Below, in pieces: positions 54,199-62,763 of a stretch of DNA of 64,000 nt. Origin of the DNA: Acidobacteriota bacterium. GTDB taxonomy: Bacteria > Acidobacteriota > Terriglobia > Terriglobales > Acidobacteriaceae. The notes under the pieces were generated by a model. It made no database searches. It was given only the letters and a program-made list of their open reading frames with translations, and was not told the origin of the DNA. The first letter of the stretch is position 1. Each line of letters begins with the position of its first letter. The stretch is from NCBI GenBank assembly GCA_018268755.1, contig JAFDVW010000016.1, positions 1 to 64,000 of the forward strand. Direction: 5' to 3'. The position numbers and the translations under genes were made by a program.

Positions 54199-54702
54199 AT
54201 GTCAGTCCCAACCAAACTCGCCGCCGCCTACCGGCTGCTGAAAACCGCCGCTAATGCGCTGCAGTCCCCGTTTCTCCTCCTCGTCCGCCTGTATTGGGGA
54301 TGGCAATTTGCGCAGACCGGCTGGGGCAAGCTGCACAACATCGACCATGTCATTCAGTTCTTCACTTCGCTGAACATACCCGCGCCGGCGGCCAATGCCT
54401 GGTTCGTCAGCTTGTGCGAGTTTGTGGGGGGCTTGCTGCTGGTCGCCGGTCTGGGTTCGCGCTTGACCGCGCTGGTGCTGGCGGGAGATATGTTTGTCGC
54501 CTACGTGGCGGCGGACAGCGAAGCGCTCCACTCCATCATTTCCGATCCCGGAAAATTCTACGCCGCCGATCCCTACACCTTTCTCTTTGCTTCGCTCATG
54601 ATCTTGATTTTCGGCCCGGGCCGCTTCGCCATCGACGCCTTGCTGGAACGCAAATTCGGCGTGCCGCAGCTGGCCGGCAAGGGAGCAAAGCTAGCCGCCT
54701 GA
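54199..54702 (+). CDS. DoxX-family membrane protein of the bufferin operon
   Basis: A 167-residue protein with four membrane segments (LLLVRLYWGWQFAQTGWGKL, FVSLCEFVGGLLLVAGLG, ALVLAGDMFVAYVA and FLFASLMILIFGPG), matching the DoxX fold. DoxX-like genes often end MNIO-type RiPP operons (HvfD and similar), where they are thought to supply or accept electrons, or help the metallophore work at the membrane; this is not proven. ATG 54199 has AGAGGA upstream. Its 3' end overlaps the end of fahA on the other strand by 12 bases. Confidence 0.85.
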   Translation: MSVPTKLAAAYRLLKTAANALQSPFLLLVRLYWGWQFAQTGWGKLHNIDHVIQFFTSLNIPAPAANAWFVSLCEFVGGLLLVAGLGSRLTALVLAGDMFVAYVAADSEALHSIISDPGKFYAADPYTFLFASLMILIFGPGRFAIDALLERKFGVPQLAGKGAKLAA

Positions 54703-56007
54703 GATGACCTGCCCCGAGCATTCACCCAGACCAATGCGGACAAATCCTTCGCGCTCGCAATAGCCGCGCAGGACCACTTCATCCCCATCTTCCAGGAAGC
54801 TGCGCGTCTCGCCGCTGGGCAGCGGCAGCGGCTCCGCTCCCCGGCGGGTGAGTTCCAGCAAACATCCCCGGGACTCGGCTGCCGCTCCGGAAACCGTGCC
54901 GCTGGCCAGCAAGTCTCCCGGACGCAAGTTGCACCCATTGCTGGCGTGGTGGGTCAGCATCTGCGCCAGCGTCCAATACATCTCGCGGAAACTTCCCTGG
55001 CTCAGGCGGGCGGCGGGCAGGTTCTGCTCTCGCATCTTCTGGCTGCGCAGAAATACTTCCAGGGTGATGTCGAACCCGCCGTATTGCTCGTCATCTGCGT
55101 GGGAAAGATAAGGCAACGGCGGGGGATCGCCCGCAGCTCGCCGGTAAGCCCCCGTACGAAAAGGCGCCAGCGCATCCAGGGTCACTACCCAGGGAGAAAG
55201 GCTGGTAGCGAAGCTCTTGGCCAGAAAAGGCCCCAGCGGCTGATACTCCCATGCCTGAATGTCGCGCGCTGACCAGTCATTCACCAGGCATACGCCGAAG
55301 ATGTGCGCCTCCGCCGACGCAATCGGGACCGGCGTGCCCTGGGTATTTCCCGGCCCCACGAAAAATCCCAGCTCCAGCTCATAGTCGAGCTGGCGGCTCT
55401 CGCCGAATTGCGGGGGCTGCTCCCCAGGCTTTCTTTGTCCGCAGGGCCGTCGCACCGGCGTGCCGCTTACCACGATGGAAGAAGCGCGGCCATGATAGCC
55501 GATGGGGACATACTTATAGTTGGGCAACAGGGGATTGTCAGGGCGAAACAGGCTCCCGACGTTGGTGGCGTGATGAATAGAGGCGTAAAAATCGGTGTAG
55601 TCGCCGATTACCGCCGGGGCCAGCAGCTCGGCCTGGGCCAGCGGAAGCAGGTGTGCCTCCACCCGCCGGCGGATAGCGGCTTCGGCATCGCTGCGCAGTA
55701 GATCATGCAGACGATTGCGCAACACCCACCAGTGCGGCTCGCCCAGCGCCATCAGCGCATTCAAAGTGGGCGCCTCACACGCCTTGGCCGGGACTGGCGT
55801 GGCATTCAGCAGCCCGTCTTTTGCGCAGCCCGCCAGATCCAGAACAAAACTGCCGATGGCCACTCCCACGCGCGGCGCGGCCGTGCTGCCTCGGGGACGA
55901 AACACCCCGAAGGGCAAATTTTGTATGGGAAAATCCCCCGGCAAATTCGCTGTTTCCACCCAGCTCTTCGCCGCGGCATCATGGGTCCGGTCCAGGATCG
56001 GTCTCAT
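54691..56007 (-). CDS. fahA: Fumarylacetoacetase
   Basis: The enzyme splits fumarylacetoacetate into fumarate and acetoacetate, the last step of tyrosine catabolism. The 438-residue protein has the N-terminal domain start (PFGVFRPRG), DYTDFYASIHHATNVG with the metal-binding Asp, YELELGFFVG with the two metal-binding Glu, and NDWSARDIQAWEYQPLGPF with the next metal Asp. The length is that of the full-size enzyme and not of the short FAH-fold proteins. ATG 56007 overlaps the stop of the preceding gene by four bases (ATGA), so the two are translationally coupled. A frame extension to 56127 lies inside that gene and is not used. Confidence 0.96.
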   Translation of the reverse strand: MRPILDRTHDAAAKSWVETANLPGDFPIQNLPFGVFRPRGSTAAPRVGVAIGSFVLDLAGCAKDGLLNATPVPAKACEAPTLNALMALGEPHWWVLRNRLHDLLRSDAEAAIRRRVEAHLLPLAQAELLAPAVIGDYTDFYASIHHATNVGSLFRPDNPLLPNYKYVPIGYHGRASSIVVSGTPVRRPCGQRKPGEQPPQFGESRQLDYELELGFFVGPGNTQGTPVPIASAEAHIFGVCLVNDWSARDIQAWEYQPLGPFLAKSFATSLSPWVVTLDALAPFRTGAYRRAAGDPPPLPYLSHADDEQYGGFDITLEVFLRSQKMREQNLPAARLSQGSFREMYWTLAQMLTHHASNGCNLRPGDLLASGTVSGAAAESRGCLLELTRRGAEPLPLPSGETRSFLEDGDEVVLRGYCEREGFVRIGLGECSGQVISGG

Positions 56008-56933
56008 AGCAAATGGATCGCCTGCAAATCCTCCACGGGCTCCTGCAACGAGCAAGAACCAAACGATACGCTGAACTGCCTTCGTGCAGACAAAATATCT
56101 TCCAGGCTCAGTTTCTGCTCTTTCCATCGGATGCCGCCGGCCTCGAAGCCAAAAGCCTCCGGCGACTCCTCTTGCAGGATGGCCTCGAGTTCCCCGGCGT
56201 TGCTGCCCCGCCGGGCAAACGCCGCCGCCACGAACACATTCAGGAACCCATGCATCACGCCGGTGGGGCTATCGGGCGCGTAGGTCAGGCGTTGCCGGCT
56301 GCGTATGGGATGATGCAGCCCTGCCGTGGCCTTGAAAGGGACTGCCGCGCGAGCGCACTCCCCCAGAAATCTCGCCAGCGCCGCGCAGGAAGGAAACATC
56401 TCCTCGCTCTCTCCCCCGGTGCGGACCTTAGCGCGTAGCCCCGCCGCCCGCACCGCCACCAGCAACTCTGGCAATACCTCGCTCAGCGGGAGCTCGACAT
56501 AAGTCTCCAGCGTGGGCGGTGCCAGCCGCCCCGCCCGCAGAATGTCCTCTACAGTCGCCGCTTTGAGTTCCAGGGACTCCACGCGAACCGCGCCTTGGTG
56601 CCGATTCTGGAATGCGGCCAGCTTTTCCAGGTCGCCTTCCATCCCCGCCCCCACCAGCACGGAAAGCCGCCAGTCCGCCTTGGCCCGCGGGGGTTCGGCG
56701 ATTACTTCGGCGAATTCCTCGAGACGCGCGCAGGGCACAACAAATCGTCCCAGCAGGACCGCGTAAAGGCCATTCTGTTCGCGGAGGTAAGCATCGGCGG
56801 CCGCGCTCATGCTCAGGGCCGCGGGCGGAAAAAGCCCTGCGTAATCGATCAGGTGAGAGAGCAAGGCCCGTGCCGCCGCGCTCGCCGGCGCGAGTCCGTC
56901 CGTGGCTACGCTTAAGGACAGGGGTGGTGCCAT
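56004..56933 (-). CDS. Uncharacterised protein coupled to fumarylacetoacetase
   Basis: A 309-residue soluble protein without signal or membrane segments, in Ala/Leu/Glu-rich alternating helix-strand form. Strings that may be conserved are LIDYAGLFPPAALSM, VPCARLEEFAEV, ETYVELPLSE, AKVRTGG, PFKATAGLHHPIRS and GVMHGFLNVFVAAAF. The order of strands, with Glu, Lys, Thr-Gly-Gly, Lys-Ala-Thr-Ala-Gly-Leu-His-His in sequence, looks like a TIM-barrel-type enzyme. I do not recognise the family. Its stop overlaps the fahA start, so it probably acts in aromatic amino acid catabolism; a maleylacetoacetate isomerase replacement is one untested idea. ATG 56933 has GGAGAG upstream. Confidence 0.75.
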   Translation of the reverse strand: MAPPLSLSVATDGLAPASAAARALLSHLIDYAGLFPPAALSMSAAADAYLREQNGLYAVLLGRFVVPCARLEEFAEVIAEPPRAKADWRLSVLVGAGMEGDLEKLAAFQNRHQGAVRVESLELKAATVEDILRAGRLAPPTLETYVELPLSEVLPELLVAVRAAGLRAKVRTGGESEEMFPSCAALARFLGECARAAVPFKATAGLHHPIRSRQRLTYAPDSPTGVMHGFLNVFVAAAFARRGSNAGELEAILQEESPEAFGFEAGGIRWKEQKLSLEDILSARRQFSVSFGSCSLQEPVEDLQAIHLL

Positions 56934-57050
56934 GGCGCTCTCCACCTGAGAATATATCTCAGCTTTTTGGAAATCCGGTTGCGAAGTATGCGCGGACTCC
57001 GGTAGTGTACGCAAGAACCGTACATTTTTCCTTCATTTGGAGCATGTTTC

Positions 57051-57569
57051 ATGCAGGAACCCCTGCTCGACGACATTGACCGTAAGCTGCTCGTTCACCT
57101 GCAACGCAATGCCGCTGCCACCAATGTGGAACTCTCCGAAGTGGCCTTCCTGTCCCCGCCACAGTGTCATCGCCGCATCAAACGGCTGGAACGTTTAGGT
57201 GTCATTAAGAAATCGGTGGTTCTGCTCGATCGCCAGAAGATGGGCTTTGGCGTAGTCGCCATGGTCAGCATCAGCCGGGACAAGGAGCTTTATAAAGGCC
57301 TGCAGGAGATCGAAACCCTGTTAAACCGTTTTCCGGAGATACTGGAATGCTATTCCATCACCGGGGATTTTGATTATCTGCTGAAGGTGGTGGCCGCCGA
57401 TCTGGAGGAGTTTTCAATCTTCCTGCGGGAAAAGCTGATGCGGGTCCCCGGCATTTCCGCGGTGCGCTCCGCGGTATGCCTGGATGAGGTGAAATATTCG
57501 ACCGCCCTGCCCATCGAGGTGCGGCCCGCCAAAAAATCCACCGGGCGCCGGAATAATCCGAAAGATTAA
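57051..57569 (+). CDS. Lrp/AsnC-family transcriptional regulator
   Basis: A 172-residue regulator with the AsnC helix-turn-helix (LDDIDRKLLVHLQRNA, then LSEVAFLSPPQCHRRIKRLE) and the RAM ligand domain (AMVSISRDKELYKGLQEIE, then ILECYSITGDFDYLLKVVA). Lrp-type proteins bind amino acids and control amino acid use. It is divergent from the fahA unit, with about 117 bases between starts, and probably controls it in response to tyrosine, phenylalanine or a related compound. Confidence 0.93.
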   Translation: MQEPLLDDIDRKLLVHLQRNAAATNVELSEVAFLSPPQCHRRIKRLERLGVIKKSVVLLDRQKMGFGVVAMVSISRDKELYKGLQEIETLLNRFPEILECYSITGDFDYLLKVVAADLEEFSIFLREKLMRVPGISAVRSAVCLDEVKYSTALPIEVRPAKKSTGRRNNPKD

Positions 57570-57592
57570 CTTCACTTCAATCTTCTCAGCAT

Positions 57593-57651
57593 TATCATTC
57601 TGAGCAAAAAAAGCCTTCGCTGACGCGAAGGCTTTTAAGTCGAAGAATCCT
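57593..57651. repeat. Short palindromic element, also a terminator (copy C)
   Basis: The TATCATTCTGAG start (57593-57604) and GTCGAAGAATCC (57640-57651) match copy A of the repeat family. In between, 57610-57621 and 57626-57637 form a perfect 12-bp hairpin. On the minus strand this hairpin is followed by seven T, so it also fits a terminator for the leftward dehydratase gene at 57686. Confidence 0.75.
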
Positions 57652-57685
57652 TGCCTTTTAGAATGCTTAACCGCCACCGGGCGGC

Positions 57686-59401
57686 TCAGTGCGACTCGCG
57701 CTTTACCTCCGCGCCGCTGGCTCCGACCAGGAAATCCAGGTCCGCCCCCTGATGGGCCTGCAGCACGTGCTCCACATACAGGCGCTCCCAGCCGCGCTTG
57801 GGCAACTCCGGCGCCTGCCACTTGGCGCGCCGTGCCGCCAGGGTCGCATCCTCCACATTGAGCTGCACTCGCTGATTGGCCACATCCAGCGTGATGGTGT
57901 CTCCGCTCTCCACCAGCGCCAACGGCCCGCCTGCCGCCGCTTCCGGCGAGGTATGCAGCACCACCGTGCCGTAAGCGGTCCCGCTCATGCGCGCATCGGA
58001 AATACGGATCATGTCGGTGATCCCCTTGCGCAGCACCTTGGGGGGTAAAGGCATATTGCCCACCTCCGCCATCCCCGGATATCCGCGTGGTCCACAATTC
58101 TTCAGCACCATGACGCAGTTTTCGTCGATGTCGAGATTTTCGTCGTTGATGCGGGCGTGAAAGTCTTCAATGTTTTCGAACGCCACCACCCGCCCGGTGT
58201 GCTGAAACAGATGCGGGCTGGCCGCCGATAGTTTAATCACCGCTCCGTTGGGTGCCAGATTGCCGCGCAGCACGGTGATTCCCGCGTCCGGCTTGAAGGG
58301 CTCGCCGTACTTGTGGATGACATCGCGGTTCCAGCAGGGCGCATCCAGCACGTTCTCCCACATGCTCTTCCCGTTGGCCGTGAGCGCCTCGCGGTTCAAC
58401 TCGCCCGCCTCTCCCAGCTCGCGCAACACCGCCGGCAAACCGCCGGCGTAGAAATAATCCTCCATCAGATACTTGCCGGAAGGTTGCAAGTCCACCAGAC
58501 AAGGCAGCTTCGCGCCCAGCTTGCCGAAGTCGTCCAGACCAAGTGAAACCCCGATGCGTCCGGCCAGCGCGATCAGATGGATCACCGCATTGGTCGAGCC
58601 GCCGATGGCGGCGTTGGCGCGAATCGCATTCTCAAACGCGGCGCGCGTCAGGATCTTCGACATCACCAGCTCTTCCCGCACCATCTCGACGATGCGCCGG
58701 CCGGTGAGTTGGGCCAGGGTATAGCGCCGCGCATCCACCGCGGGGATCGCGGCATTTCCCGGCAGACTCATACCCAGCGCTTCCACCATGTTGGCCATGG
58801 TGGAAGCCGTGCCCATGGTCATGCAGTGGCCTTTGGAGCGGTTCATGCAGCTCTCCGCTTCCATAAACTCATCGTTGGTGATTTCCCCCGAGCGCACCTG
58901 CTCCGACATCTGCCAGACGCCGGTACCCGAGCCCAGTTCGTGCCCGCGGAAACGTCCCGTCAGCATGGGCCCTCCCGACAGCCCGATGGTCGGCAGATTG
59001 CACGAGGCCGCGCCCATCAGCAGTGACGGTGTCGTCTTATCGCAGCCCATGAGCAGCACCACGCCATCCATCGGATTGCCGCGGATCGACTCTTCCACAT
59101 CCATGCTGGCCAGATTGCGAAACAGCATCGCCGTCGGACGCAGCAGCGTCTCGCCCAGCGACATCACCGGAAATTCCAGCGGAAAACCACCCGACTCCCA
59201 AATCCCCCGCTTGACCCACTCCGCCAGATCGCGGAAGTGGCCATTACACGGCGTGAATTCCGACCAGGTATTGCAGATGCCGATGACCGGACGCCCATCG
59301 AACAGGTCATGCGGATAGCCCTGGTTCTTCATCCAGCTGCGGTGCGTGAAACCGTCTTTGTCCTGTCCGCCAAACCATCCCTGACTACGCAGCTTCTTCA
59401 T
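57686..59401 (-). CDS. Sugar-acid dehydratase of the IlvD/Edd family
   Basis: The 571-residue protein is an iron-sulfur dehydratase. The start RSQGWFGGQDKDGFTHRSW and GICNTWSEFTPCNGH, SLGETLLRPTAMLFRNLA are typical of the sugar-acid branch (L-arabinonate/D-xylonate dehydratase type) and not of the amino-acid branch. Cluster Cys residues lie in TPCN, MGCDKTTP and GHCMTMGTAS, and the catalytic Ser in ISDARMSGTAYG. It removes water from aldonic acids to give 2-keto-3-deoxy acids. It lies in the same direction as the rhamnonate dehydratase-like cluster upstream but is separated from it by 150 bases and a probable terminator. Confidence 0.9.
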   Translation of the reverse strand: MKKLRSQGWFGGQDKDGFTHRSWMKNQGYPHDLFDGRPVIGICNTWSEFTPCNGHFRDLAEWVKRGIWESGGFPLEFPVMSLGETLLRPTAMLFRNLASMDVEESIRGNPMDGVVLLMGCDKTTPSLLMGAASCNLPTIGLSGGPMLTGRFRGHELGSGTGVWQMSEQVRSGEITNDEFMEAESCMNRSKGHCMTMGTASTMANMVEALGMSLPGNAAIPAVDARRYTLAQLTGRRIVEMVREELVMSKILTRAAFENAIRANAAIGGSTNAVIHLIALAGRIGVSLGLDDFGKLGAKLPCLVDLQPSGKYLMEDYFYAGGLPAVLRELGEAGELNREALTANGKSMWENVLDAPCWNRDVIHKYGEPFKPDAGITVLRGNLAPNGAVIKLSAASPHLFQHTGRVVAFENIEDFHARINDENLDIDENCVMVLKNCGPRGYPGMAEVGNMPLPPKVLRKGITDMIRISDARMSGTAYGTVVLHTSPEAAAGGPLALVESGDTITLDVANQRVQLNVEDATLAARRAKWQAPELPKRGWERLYVEHVLQAHQGADLDFLVGASGAEVKRESH

Positions 59402-59510
59402 GAATTCGTCCGTTCCAATAGAGAAATAGAAACTTGCAACTTGAAATCATATCGCAGATGGCGGGGAACACCTGGCCGCGCGCCCCCTGGGCACAAGATT
59501 CACCGCAGAG

Positions 59511-59549
59511 CAAAAAATGTGCCGGGGCCGGATCGTGTGGCCCGGGCCG
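59511..59549 (-). terminator. Probable terminator of the sugar-acid operon
   Basis: Minus-strand arms 59547-59539 and 59529-59521 form a GC-rich hairpin with one mismatch, followed by a run of T (bases 59517-59512). It lies two bases beyond the stop codon of the dehydrogenase at 59552. Confidence 0.5.
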
Positions 59550-59551
59550 GA

Positions 59552-60454
59552 CTACTCGCCCTGCGTCTTGACGGCCGCGGCGGCCCGCGCCCGGGCGAAT
59601 TCCACCACCGCCGACATATCTTCTTCTCCCCGTCCCATGGCCATGGCCTGGTGCACCACCGCTGCCGCGGCCGCCGCCGTCTGCAAGGTCAGATGGTGTC
59701 GCGTGCCTTCCTCAAAAACGTAATGCATATCTTTGGCAAGCAGGCGCAGCAGAAAATTGGGCGTAAAGTCCCCCGCCACAAAACGGGAGGCAATGGTCTT
59801 CACAATGGGGCTTCCCGGCGCTCCGTTCACCAGCACCGATAGCGCCTTTTCCCGGTCCAGGCCGCTGGCTTCGATGAAGCCCACCGCTTCCGCCAGGGAT
59901 GCCACCTGTACTCCCGCCATGAAATTATTGATCAGTTTCATGACCGAACCGCTGCCGGTAGGACCCAGGTAAAGCGCATCGCGGCCCAGCACACCCAGCA
60001 CCGGCTTCAAGCTTTTAAAGGCCTTCTCCGCGCCCCCCACCAGAAACAAGAGTTCGCCGGAAGCCGCTTGCGGCCTGCTGCCGGTGACCGGAGCATCCAG
60101 CAGTTCACATCCCCGTGCGGCGGCGGCCGCAGCCAGCTCGCGCACCCAGGGGACCGTCAGCGTGCTGGACTCCACCAACACCGTGCCGGCCCGCGCTCCC
60201 GCCAGCGCCCCCTGCTCCCCCAGCCAGATCCCGCGTGAAGCCACATCGTCGGCCACGATGCTGAGGACGATCTCCGCCCGGCCGGCGGCCTCGCGCGGCG
60301 ACCCCGCGGCATAGGCCCCGGCTTCCGCCAGACGCTTCATCTTCTCGGCGCTCCGGTTATAGATGGTCAGGGGAAACTTCGCGGCCAGCAGGCGCTCCGC
60401 CATCCCCGTGCCCATGAGGCCAAGTCCCAGGATCGCTATTCGTGGTGTGGCCAT
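59552..60454 (-). CDS. 3-hydroxyisobutyrate dehydrogenase-family NAD(P) oxidoreductase
   Basis: The 300-residue protein is a beta-hydroxyacid dehydrogenase with the Rossmann start IAILGLGLMGTGMAERLL, an Arg in YNRS that points to NADP, the substrate loop DAPVTGSRPQAASG, and the catalytic Lys in VMKLINNFMAG. The family includes tartronate semialdehyde reductase and 3-hydroxyisobutyrate dehydrogenase. It is the last gene of a three-gene unit with the AraD1-like and rhamnonate dehydratase-like enzymes (gaps of six and three bases), so it likely reduces or oxidises a hydroxyacid from sugar-acid breakdown. Confidence 0.9.
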   Translation of the reverse strand: MATPRIAILGLGLMGTGMAERLLAAKFPLTIYNRSAEKMKRLAEAGAYAAGSPREAAGRAEIVLSIVADDVASRGIWLGEQGALAGARAGTVLVESSTLTVPWVRELAAAAAARGCELLDAPVTGSRPQAASGELLFLVGGAEKAFKSLKPVLGVLGRDALYLGPTGSGSVMKLINNFMAGVQVASLAEAVGFIEASGLDREKALSVLVNGAPGSPIVKTIASRFVAGDFTPNFLLRLLAKDMHYVFEEGTRHHLTLQTAAAAAAVVHQAMAMGRGEEDMSAVVEFARARAAAAVKTQGE

Positions 60455-60460
60455 TTTCCA

Positions 60461-61459
60461 TTACTCCAACGCAAGAACGTGGACGCGCGCAGGCTTGTTC
60501 TTCGCCACCCGCAGCGGGTTTCGCAAGGGCCGTCCGAAACCGGCAAATGACACCTGCATCACGTCGCCGTCGGCCAGACGTACGCCCTCCCCAAAACTCA
60601 GGCAGTCCGCGCCCAGAAAATGCACATGCACATCTCCCGGACGGCGGTGCCCCTCAATTTTGAAATGGTGATGCTCGATGTTCTCCAGGCTGTGGCACAT
60701 CTCGCGGTTGCCGGTGCGGACCGTCTTCGACCACAGCACCGCGCCGTTGCGCTCGATAAGCACCTGGTCCTCTACCGACTCAAATTCCGGGTCCACCCAC
60801 AACTCCGGCCCCAGCGCGCAACTGCGCAGTTTGGATCCTGCCAGGTACAGATAATTCTTCTTTTCGAAGACGTGGTCGGAGTGCTCGTTGCCCACGGCAA
60901 GACCCAGGCGATAGGGCTGCCCCGTGTGGCCGACCAGGTAGACCCCGGCAATCTCGCCTTCTTCGCCCCCGTCGTCGGCATAGGCCGGGACGTCGATGGG
61001 CTCGCCGTGGCCGCGCAGCACTGTCCCGCAACCTTTATAGAACCATTCCGGTGAAACTCCGATCGCACCCGGCCCGGGCCGTCCGCCCTCCACGCCCCAG
61101 CGGAACATCTTCATGCTGTCGGTGAGTTCGGCGGGCGCCGCCGCGTGCATGGCCTGGCGCTCGCGGGCGCTGCCCAGATGGGTAAGCCCGGTGCCGGAAA
61201 CCAGGCAGCACGCGGGCTCCGTGGGATGGTCGATGGCCGGCAGCACCCGCCACTCCGACGTGCCGGCATAGATAGGACCATAGTCCAGCAGTTCCTGCGT
61301 GGCCCGCTGCTGTGCGATCTCGCTCAGCTTGTTGCCGATGGCCAAGGCAGCGAGCGCCAGCTCATACACGGAGCTACACTCAATCACTCGCAAGCGCTCG
61401 CCTTCCACCCGCGCCACCCGGCGCAGCTTGCCTTTTTGCAACTGGATCAGTCGCGTCAT
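60461..61459 (-). CDS. FAH-fold AraD1/GguC-type enzyme
   Basis: A 332-residue protein of the fumarylacetoacetate hydrolase-fold AraD1/GguC type. Recognisable strings are YAGTSEWRVLPAIDHP, VSGTGLTHLGSARERQAMH, FRWGVEGG, GVSPEWFYKG, VGNEHSDHVFEKKNYL, SCALGPELWVDPEF and HFLGADCLSFGEG, with Glu and Asp residues placed for a divalent metal as in FAH enzymes. In sugar-acid loci such proteins are thought to act on 2-keto-3-deoxy acids. It overlaps in function with the neighbouring dehydratase, which would supply its substrate. ATG 61459 is three bases after the stop of the upstream gene. Confidence 0.82.
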   Translation of the reverse strand: MTRLIQLQKGKLRRVARVEGERLRVIECSSVYELALAALAIGNKLSEIAQQRATQELLDYGPIYAGTSEWRVLPAIDHPTEPACCLVSGTGLTHLGSARERQAMHAAAPAELTDSMKMFRWGVEGGRPGPGAIGVSPEWFYKGCGTVLRGHGEPIDVPAYADDGGEEGEIAGVYLVGHTGQPYRLGLAVGNEHSDHVFEKKNYLYLAGSKLRSCALGPELWVDPEFESVEDQVLIERNGAVLWSKTVRTGNREMCHSLENIEHHHFKIEGHRRPGDVHVHFLGADCLSFGEGVRLADGDVMQVSFAGFGRPLRNPLRVAKNKPARVHVLALE

Positions 61460-61462
61460 GGC

Positions 61463-62635
61463 TCACTCAGTCACTTCAAATTTCTCCAGACCCTTTTCGT
61501 TCACGCTCAGGCCCAACCCCGGCACGTCCTCGTGCAACTCGATATAGCCGTTCCGGGCCTGGGGCTCGCCGGTAAATACATACCAGAACATCTCATTGCC
61601 GACCTCCACATCCACGATGGGAAAATACTCCGCCATGGGGGAGTTCAAACTGGCCATCACCACGTGATAGTTGTGCATCTGCCCGGCGTGGGGAATCACC
61701 GGCACCGAGTGCGCCTCGGCCAGAGCGGCAATCTTGCGCGCCTGGGTAATGCCGCCTACCCGGTTGGTGTCGAACTGGATGTAGTCCACGGCCCGCGCCT
61801 CCAGCAACTCGCGAAACCCATACAGCGTAAACTCATGCTCGCCGCCGGAGATGGGAATGCGGCCCGCGGCCTTCAACTCGGCGTATCCGTGAATATCATC
61901 GGGAATCACCGGCTCTTCCAGCCAGCGCAGCTGGAAAGGTTCGAGCAACGGAAGCATACGCTTGGCGTAATCGAGCGTCCAGCCCATGTAGGCATCGGCC
62001 ATCACATCAATCTCATCGCCCACCGTCTCGCGGACGGTGCGCACCAGCTCGACATTGCGCTGCATCCCGGAAGCGCCATCCACCGGCCCCCAGCCAAAGC
62101 GTAGCTTCATCGCCTTGTAGCCCTCTTCCTTATAGCGGCGCGCCTCGGCGGCCAGCTGGTCAAGCGGTGTGCTGTACAGGCGGCTGGCGTACACCGGAAT
62201 GCGCGGCTTGGTCTTGCCGCCCAGCAAACGATACACCGGCTGCCTGGCCGATTTCCCCATCAGGTCCCACAGCGCTATATCGACCGCGCTGATGGCGGTC
62301 ATACCAATCCCCTTGCGTCCAAACGCCATGGTCTTGCGGTACATGTGCTGCCACAGGAATTCATGGTCCCAGGGGTCCGCGCCCAGCAGCAGCGGCTTCA
62401 GATAAAGGTCAATGACCTGCTTGGTGACCTGCGGGGACAGCGCGGCATTGCCGATCCCGACCAAACCATCGTCGGTAAAGATCTCCACGATCAGCCAGCC
62501 GTGAAAGGCAAAAGTGCTCATGGAGGCCGCGCCAAATTCCAGCAGGTCCATGGGATTGGTGCAAAAATGCGGCGGCAATGGGACGGTCTTGCCCTTCCAG
62601 CGGGCGACGCGGGTGCGAATTTCCTTGATCTTCAA
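61463..62635 (-). CDS. Enolase-superfamily sugar-acid dehydratase, L-rhamnonate dehydratase-like
   Basis: The 390-residue protein is of the mandelate racemase/muconate-lactonising type. The catalytic set is in place: Lys in KAMKLRFGWG, metal ligands Asp in DVMADAYMGW, Glu in WLEEPVIPDD and Glu-His in SGGEHEFTLYGF, and His in PHAGQMHNYH. The SGGEHEFTLYGF and PVIPHAGQMHNYHVV strings resemble rhamnonate dehydratases, but the substrate may be a related aldonate. The start is TTG 62635, supported by GAGGAGAGGG five or six bases upstream. It is the first gene of the unit with AraD1-like and dehydrogenase genes. Confidence 0.85.
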   Translation of the reverse strand: MKIKEIRTRVARWKGKTVPLPPHFCTNPMDLLEFGAASMSTFAFHGWLIVEIFTDDGLVGIGNAALSPQVTKQVIDLYLKPLLLGADPWDHEFLWQHMYRKTMAFGRKGIGMTAISAVDIALWDLMGKSARQPVYRLLGGKTKPRIPVYASRLYSTPLDQLAAEARRYKEEGYKAMKLRFGWGPVDGASGMQRNVELVRTVRETVGDEIDVMADAYMGWTLDYAKRMLPLLEPFQLRWLEEPVIPDDIHGYAELKAAGRIPISGGEHEFTLYGFRELLEARAVDYIQFDTNRVGGITQARKIAALAEAHSVPVIPHAGQMHNYHVVMASLNSPMAEYFPIVDVEVGNEMFWYVFTGEPQARNGYIELHEDVPGLGLSVNEKGLEKFEVTE

Positions 62636-62763
62636 TGGGGCCCTCTCCTCGGTCCGTACGGCCGGAAAGCCGGCCGGACGTCAGCCTCTAGAGTAGACCA
62701 AGACTGCCTTCTACAGAAGGAGGAGGCGCCGCGGCCCGGGCTGGACACGCGGGGCACCGGGGC

